This document shows positions 59,427-64,000 of a DNA stretch of 64,000 bases, piece after piece (the first letter of the stretch is position 1; each line of letters opens with the position of its first letter). A program made the position numbers and the translations under genes. The notes below the pieces were generated by a model, which was not told where the DNA came from, ran no database searches, and was given only the letters and a program-made list of their open reading frames with translations. Source of the stretch: Annona cherimola (taxonomy: Eukaryota > Streptophyta > Magnoliopsida > Magnoliales > Annonaceae); NCBI GenBank assembly GCA_030490835.1, contig CM059975.1:33822133-33886132 (forward strand), read 5' to 3'.

Positions 59427-60914
59427 TGTTAGCATGAAGATCAACAGGAAATCAAAACAGATTTATTTTCTATCATAAATTTGGGAATTCAAAGGAGGAG
59501 AAGGTTGTTATTTTTTATGTATAAATAACTGGTTTTGAATGAAAGAAAGTAGATCATTTTTCCCAAACCTTTCAGTTTACACTTTCATTGCTTTCCTTGT
59601 TTTAATCCAGCTAGTGGTATCAGAGCCACAGTTGGTCTTAGAGGATCTGTGAGAGAAAAAAAACAGAGAGAAGCCTTATATTTTCAAACCCAATGTCAAC
59701 CAATAATCACCTTTCCTTGTTAGCTCCACAAACCTTCACTGGCGAGAATTATCAAATCTGGTTAGTGAAGATGCAATCTTACTTGGAAGCCTTTGATCTT
59801 TGGAAGATTGTAGCTGAAGACAAACATGTACCTCCGCTACCAAGAGATCCTACTTTGGCACAAATCAAAGCCAACTCTGAAGAAAATGCAAAAAGAGCTA
59901 GAGCCAAGACTGTTATTCAAAATTTTATGGGAGATTCAATCTTCCCCAGGATTATGGCATGCAAGACTGCAAAAGAAGCTTGGGACAAACTGAAAACAGA
60001 GTATCAGGGAAGCGACAGAACCAAGCAAATGAAGATTTTGAATCTTAAAAGAGATTTTGAAGCACTAAACATGAAAGAAGATGAGTCCATCAGCAAATAC
60101 TCCGATAGAATTTCTTTGATTGTCAACCAAATTCGGTTGCTTGGTGAGAATTTTTCTGACTTAAGGATTGTGGAAAAAATTTTAGTGACGCTTCCTGAGA
60201 GGTTTGAATCTAAAATTTCATCTCTTGAAGAGTCCAAGGATCTCACTAAAATTTCAATGGCCGAACTAATCAGTGCTCTTCAAGCAAAGGAGCAAAGGAG
60301 GGCTTTGAGGCAAGAAAAAATTACTGAAGGAGCTTTTCATGTACAAAATCAGCAAGGAAACAAAGGGAAGAAGCAACTTAACAAGAAGTTGAAAGACAAA
60401 GATGAAGGCTATGATGGTAAGAAAAAATTCTCACCTTGCAGGTATTGTAAAAGGACCACACACATGGAGAAATACTGCTGGTGGAGGCCTGATGCAATAT
60501 ATGGCAATTGCAAGCAACTTGGGCACGTCACCAAAGTATGCAAATGTAAAAGCAAGGAATATCAAAGCAACCAACAAGCACAAGCATCTGAGTCAGAAGT
60601 TCAGGAGGAGCAACTATTTGTTTCATCATGTTTTCACAACATAGATATCAGCAACACTTGGCTCATTAACAGTGGATGCACAAATCATATGACATTTAAT
60701 GCAGCAATATTCAAAGATCTCGATGAAAGCTATAAAACTAAAGTGAGAATTGGGAACGGAGACTTCCTTGATGTGAAAGGTAAAGGTACAACCAAAGTAA
60801 AAACTTCTACATGTATCAAACTTATTACGGATGCGTTATTTGTACCTGAACTTAGTCAAAATTTACTGAGTGTTGGGCAAATGTTGGAAAAGGGATATAA
60901 TTCAATCATCCATG
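59427..60914 (+). mobile_element. Truncated Copia element (short 5' LTR, gag, protease)
   Basis: A putative 5' LTR of about 183 bp (59427-59609, 'tgttagcatg' to 'tttaatcca', with TATA-like 'tgtataaata' near 59518) is followed by a primer site and a long Gag-protease frame. Similarity to Copia stops at about 60914, and no integrase, reverse transcriptase or 3' LTR follows. It is a 5' fragment unrelated in sequence to the full-length element at 52187. Confidence 0.75.
59615..59627 (+). other. Primer-binding site of the truncated Copia element
   Basis: 'tggtatcagagcc' matches the initiator tRNA-Met primer site and lies about 5 bp after the proposed LTR end. Confidence 0.85.
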
Positions 60915-60949
60915 TGATTAGGAGTTTTCGCACTATTAGTCCGGACTAA
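59693..60949 (+). CDS. Copia Gag-protease fragment, open but truncated (418 aa)
   Basis: It starts MSTNNHLSLLAPQTFTGENY, a typical DUF4219/UBN2-type Gag start, with AKEAWDKLKTEYQGSDRTKQ and LNMKEDESISKY. A zinc knuckle CRYCKRTTHMEKYC is intact; a second (YGNCKQLGHVTKVC) has lost its first Cys to Tyr. The protease motif reads TWLINSGCTNHMT, with Asn where the catalytic Asp belongs, so protease is predicted inactive. LSQNLLSVGQMLEKGY leads toward the pre-integrase region, but after about 60914 the frame reads unrelated sequence to a stop. The long open frame suggests fairly recent truncation. Confidence 0.85.
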   Translation: MSTNNHLSLLAPQTFTGENYQIWLVKMQSYLEAFDLWKIVAEDKHVPPLPRDPTLAQIKANSEENAKRARAKTVIQNFMGDSIFPRIMACKTAKEAWDKLKTEYQGSDRTKQMKILNLKRDFEALNMKEDESISKYSDRISLIVNQIRLLGENFSDLRIVEKILVTLPERFESKISSLEESKDLTKISMAELISALQAKEQRRALRQEKITEGAFHVQNQQGNKGKKQLNKKLKDKDEGYDGKKKFSPCRYCKRTTHMEKYCWWRPDAIYGNCKQLGHVTKVCKCKSKEYQSNQQAQASESEVQEEQLFVSSCFHNIDISNTWLINSGCTNHMTFNAAIFKDLDESYKTKVRIGNGDFLDVKGKGTTKVKTSTCIKLITDALFVPELSQNLLSVGQMLEKGYNSIIHVIRSFRTISPD

Positions 60950-62170
60950 CCATGTATAGACTATCAAGTTTTTTTTATATATTATTTTCAAATTTTTTAT
61001 AGAAACATGAGCCTAAATGCATTTAGTTTATATATAAATTTTTATAATTTTTGAATATACGTGACTGTGTATATTTATAATTTTTGAATGTGACTGTGTA
61101 TATAACTATATATTTCTTTTCTAATTTTTAAAAATCAAAATATATAGACGAAATTAATTAAATTCCACAATTTAAGCCAAGTTGTGTACGAACCCGGCAC
61201 ATCAGACTTAAAAAACACAATGCTTTAAATTATTTTTTTTTCTTTTAGAACTCGATCTGCAAATGGAGTTAAAGTTTAAGCGAACTCAAATATGAGAAAT
61301 CCGTGCTTGATTTTCATATGCATAATATCTAAATAATATTTTTATATTATGCATTTTATATTGTTTACATTTATGTTTGAATATATGTTTGTCATATTAA
61401 AATTATATAATTTCATTTATATTTTTATTTACATCTATCTTTATTTTTTATCGTTTATTTTTAAATTTATTAATTTTCTTCCTTTATCTTATTTTTGAAA
61501 GGTTCTTTCATCTTATTTTGAAAGGTTCTTTCATCTTATTTATTAATTTTCTTCCTTTATCTTGTGGAAATATATTATTTATTACTATATTTTTTCAAAA
61601 AGATTAGTTAGATTATGCATCACTATTTTTCTTATATATTTTGTTATTATTGTATATTTATATGAAAATTTAAACTTTTCATGTCTTAAAGCAAATGAAA
61701 ATAAAATTTTGTCAACCCACATTCTAGTTAGAAACCAATTTTTACATGCAAGATTAGGGTTTAGATTTTATATATTGAGTTAGAATTTATATTTTATAAA
61801 TAGTATTAGGGTTGGGTTGAGGTAAACTCTTAATTTCATAAGCTCAAGTTGCATATCTACTTAAAACTGATTCTTCAAAAATTTAGAAAAAATTATATAT
61901 ATATAATTTTGTAAAATTTAGTATATATTTAAACCCATATTTTTCTGGAAAAATAAAAAAATAAAAAAAAATACGTTTGCTTCGACCCAAAATGACGGAT
62001 AGGAGTTCTTGTTAGTCGAGGCTGACAAAATCATAACCTTATTGGAAGTTGGCATTTTGACAATGTCTTTAAATTTTCAAAATTATAAACTGAGACCTAT
62101 TCTTGAAAAATCAAAAATAGATTTTAATTTATACCTACCCCCAATTTTATTTATCATTGTCATCAACTAA
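60950..62170. other. Gene-free AT-rich stretch
   Basis: No gene is recognised. At 61467-61563 two short phrases ('ttaattttcttcctttatct' and 'gaaaggttctttcatctta') are each duplicated. Confidence 0.45.
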
Positions 62171-62174
62171 TTTA

Positions 62175-62582
62175 AGAGCATGATTATATACATCATGATG
62201 TTTTTAGGCTAAAATACAATATTCATTTATTTCTTTAATTAAATATATTTTTTAATTTTTTTCATAAACATGTTTTTCCGAGTGCATTCAATCTATACAT
62301 AAAGTTTTATATTTTACAATAATTTTATATTTTTATTTTTATTTTTTAAAAATCATCAACTTCAAGGGCATTTAAGTCATTTTTCACCCTTAAAAAACTT
62401 GATTTTAAAAAATCAAAAACAAATATGTAAAAGTATTATAAAATAACAAAACTTTGTATACAAATTGAATACACTTATGTAAACATGTTTATGAAGAAAA
62501 ATTAAAAATATAACCAATTATAAAAATAAATGAATATTGTATTTTAATTTAAAATACATTATGATGTGTATAATCGGACAAC
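62175..62582. mobile_element. Palindromic foldback element, 408 bp, with perfect 9-bp TSD
   Basis: The arms pair almost end to end ('gattatatacatcatgatg' against 'cattatgatgtgtataatc'; 'ataaacatgtt' against 'aacatgtttat'; 'cataaagttttatattttac' against its complement), with the centre near 62380. The flanks are actaattta at 62166-62174 and 62583-62591. The interior shares the 'aaagtttta' theme with the 36631 group. Confidence 0.82.
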
Positions 62583-62649
62583 ACTAATTTATGACACTAC
62601 ATAAGCCATTTTCCATATAAGTCATTTATGAAGAAAAAATTCCAAAGAA

Positions 62650-64000
62650 AAAATTGAGTCATAAGAGACAATATGTTAATTTCCTATGAAGTCATCCATT
62701 CCCTCCAGAGCAAGAAACAAGGAAAGTGTGAGGATGTGGCTATCAAGTTAGATAGGTCCAAGGCTTATGATCGAATGGAATGGGGTTTTCTTAGGGCGAT
62801 CATGTAGAAAATAAATTTCAGTCAGGTATGGATCAACTGGATAATGGGTTGCCAAAAATCAGTGAGGTACTGGTAGGATATCAATGGCTTCAAAACCAAA
62901 TTCTTCAAACCATAAAGAGGATTGAGGCAAGGGGATCTGTTCTCACCATATATTTTTATCTTGTGTACGGAAGGATTATCCGCTCTAATCTCACATGCAC
63001 ATGACCAAGGGCAAATGCATTGCATTAAAATATGTTGCAGGGGGCCACCTATCACTCACCTCTTCTTTACGAATGATACTCTTATTTTCCTCAGGGCAAA
63101 GAGACATGATGTCGGTCACTTTTTGGGCATCCTTAGACACTATTCAAACTCCTCAGGCTAGGTGGTATAAAACAGCTGTCTTCTTCAGCTCTAACACAAG
63201 AGAGACCATCAAAAGGTATAAAACAGCTGTCTTATTCAGCTTTAACACAAGAGAAACCATCAAAAGGGAGATCAGTGACATGCTTGGCTCCTCGGGCTGA
63301 GAGATTTCTCATTATTTAGGGCTTCCAACATGGCTGGGAAGATACAAACAAAACATGTTTAAGGGGCTAAAAGGAAGAATTTGGAGAAAAATTTAGGGGT
63401 AGAAAGGCAAGCTTATCTCTCAGGGAGGAAAAGAGACTTTGATCAAAGCTGTTGCTAGGGTCATCCCAACACTATGAGTCTCATTCTTCTGCCTAAGATT
63501 TTTTTCTATGAAATAAATGGATTGTTAAGAAGATTTTTGAGGGGCAAACAGGGTAATAGGTGGAAAAATAGCTAGGTTGCATGGCAGGACATGTGTAAGC
63601 CAAAGATCATGGGAGGGCCGGATTTCAAAGATTTTCTCACTCTCAATCATGCTCTTCTTGCCAAACAAGTGTGGCAGTTGTCAACTTTCACTAACTCCAT
63701 ATGACACAATATTTCGCGTGCCAAATAATTTCCTACTAGGGACAACTGGAGTTGTCAGGAGAAAACAACAGATTCTTTCACATGGTGGAGAATCCTAATG
63801 GCTCTAGATGTGATTTTACAGGGATGCAAATGGAAATGGTGAGAGGGCGATGATAAGAGGGTGATGTTTTGCAAGGACAAATATCTTAACACCAGTATAC
63901 ACCAAGCTAGTCATCTTCCTTACTCTATGCCGGAGGATGTTACTATAAGCCATTTAATTGACGCCTTATTTAGAACAGGGAAGAAGAAATTATTGTTGGC
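62650..64000 (+). pseudogene. LINE (L1-type) reverse transcriptase, 5'-truncated, runs off the window
   Basis: Broken frames read VAIKLDRSKAYDRMEWGFL, then RGLRQGDLFSPYIFILCTEG, THLFFTNDTLIFLRAKRHDV, YLGLPTWLGRYKQNMFKGLK, GKLISQGGKETLIKAVARVI. These are consecutive blocks of plant L1 reverse transcriptase and its downstream region. The catalytic F/YADD motif is changed to FTND, and many stops occur, so it is dead. Similarity starts abruptly at about 62650, as in 5'-truncated LINEs. A 51-bp in-frame duplication lies inside. The 3' end is beyond 64000. Confidence 0.85.
63164..63265 (+). repeat. 51-bp tandem duplication within the LINE
   Basis: 'ggtataaaacagctgtctt' to 'gagaccatcaaaa' is repeated after exactly 51 bp with a few changes. 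The length is 17 codons, so the frame is kept. The protein repeat reads YKTAV.FS.NTRETIKR twice. Confidence 0.92.

Overview
This window is nuclear DNA of a flowering plant. The evidence is long AT-rich introns with GT-AG borders, plant-type genes (a WW-domain DEAD-box helicase of the DRH1/RH14-RH46 class and an adenosine-deaminase-like N6-methyl-AMP deaminase), broken pieces of plant families (MYB, PPR, neprosin/DUF239), and abundant plant transposons (Copia, Gypsy, LINE, hAT, Tourist-like and Mutator-like). The species cannot be resolved from the sequence. No prokaryotic or organellar features were seen.

Layout. 1-14100: a complete DRH1-type RNA helicase gene on the + strand; eight exons are placed to the base, and the C-terminal exons are uncertain. 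Its introns 2 to 6 each carry one well-delimited transposon. 15300-18300: a probable SINE, AT-rich repeats, and a decayed R2R3-MYB (MYB98-like) gene. 18300-38000: gene-free repeat land with a Gypsy integrase remnant, an intact solo LTR whose U3 holds a GTCGAC-rich tandem repeat, Tourist-like MITEs, and a set of palindromic (foldback) elements with 9-bp target duplications, several of them nested. 38076-44748: a complete 11-exon ADAL gene on the + strand. 45294-45639: a frameshifted neprosin-domain fragment on the - strand. 45700-49700: AT-rich repeats and MITEs. 49737-52033: a Pack-MULE-like unit with long inverted ends that holds a broken PPR gene and has itself been hit by a MITE. 52187-57462: a young full-length Copia (Tork/Tnt1-like) retrotransposon with two 630-bp LTRs, 5-bp target duplications, primer site and polypurine tract, but several coding breaks. 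59000-64000: LINE remnants, a truncated second Copia element (short LTR, gag and protease only), a foldback, and a LINE reverse transcriptase that runs off the right edge.

The two functional genes look unrelated in role (RNA remodelling; purine salvage and RNA-modification clean-up). The most unusual content is the foldback family: four members of 369-408 bp, each flanked by a perfect or near-perfect 9-bp duplication, plus a fifth foldback with an unrelated interior. Also notable are the nested insertions that allow relative dating, and a natural empty site for one MITE. All family calls come from reading motifs by eye; no database search was possible.
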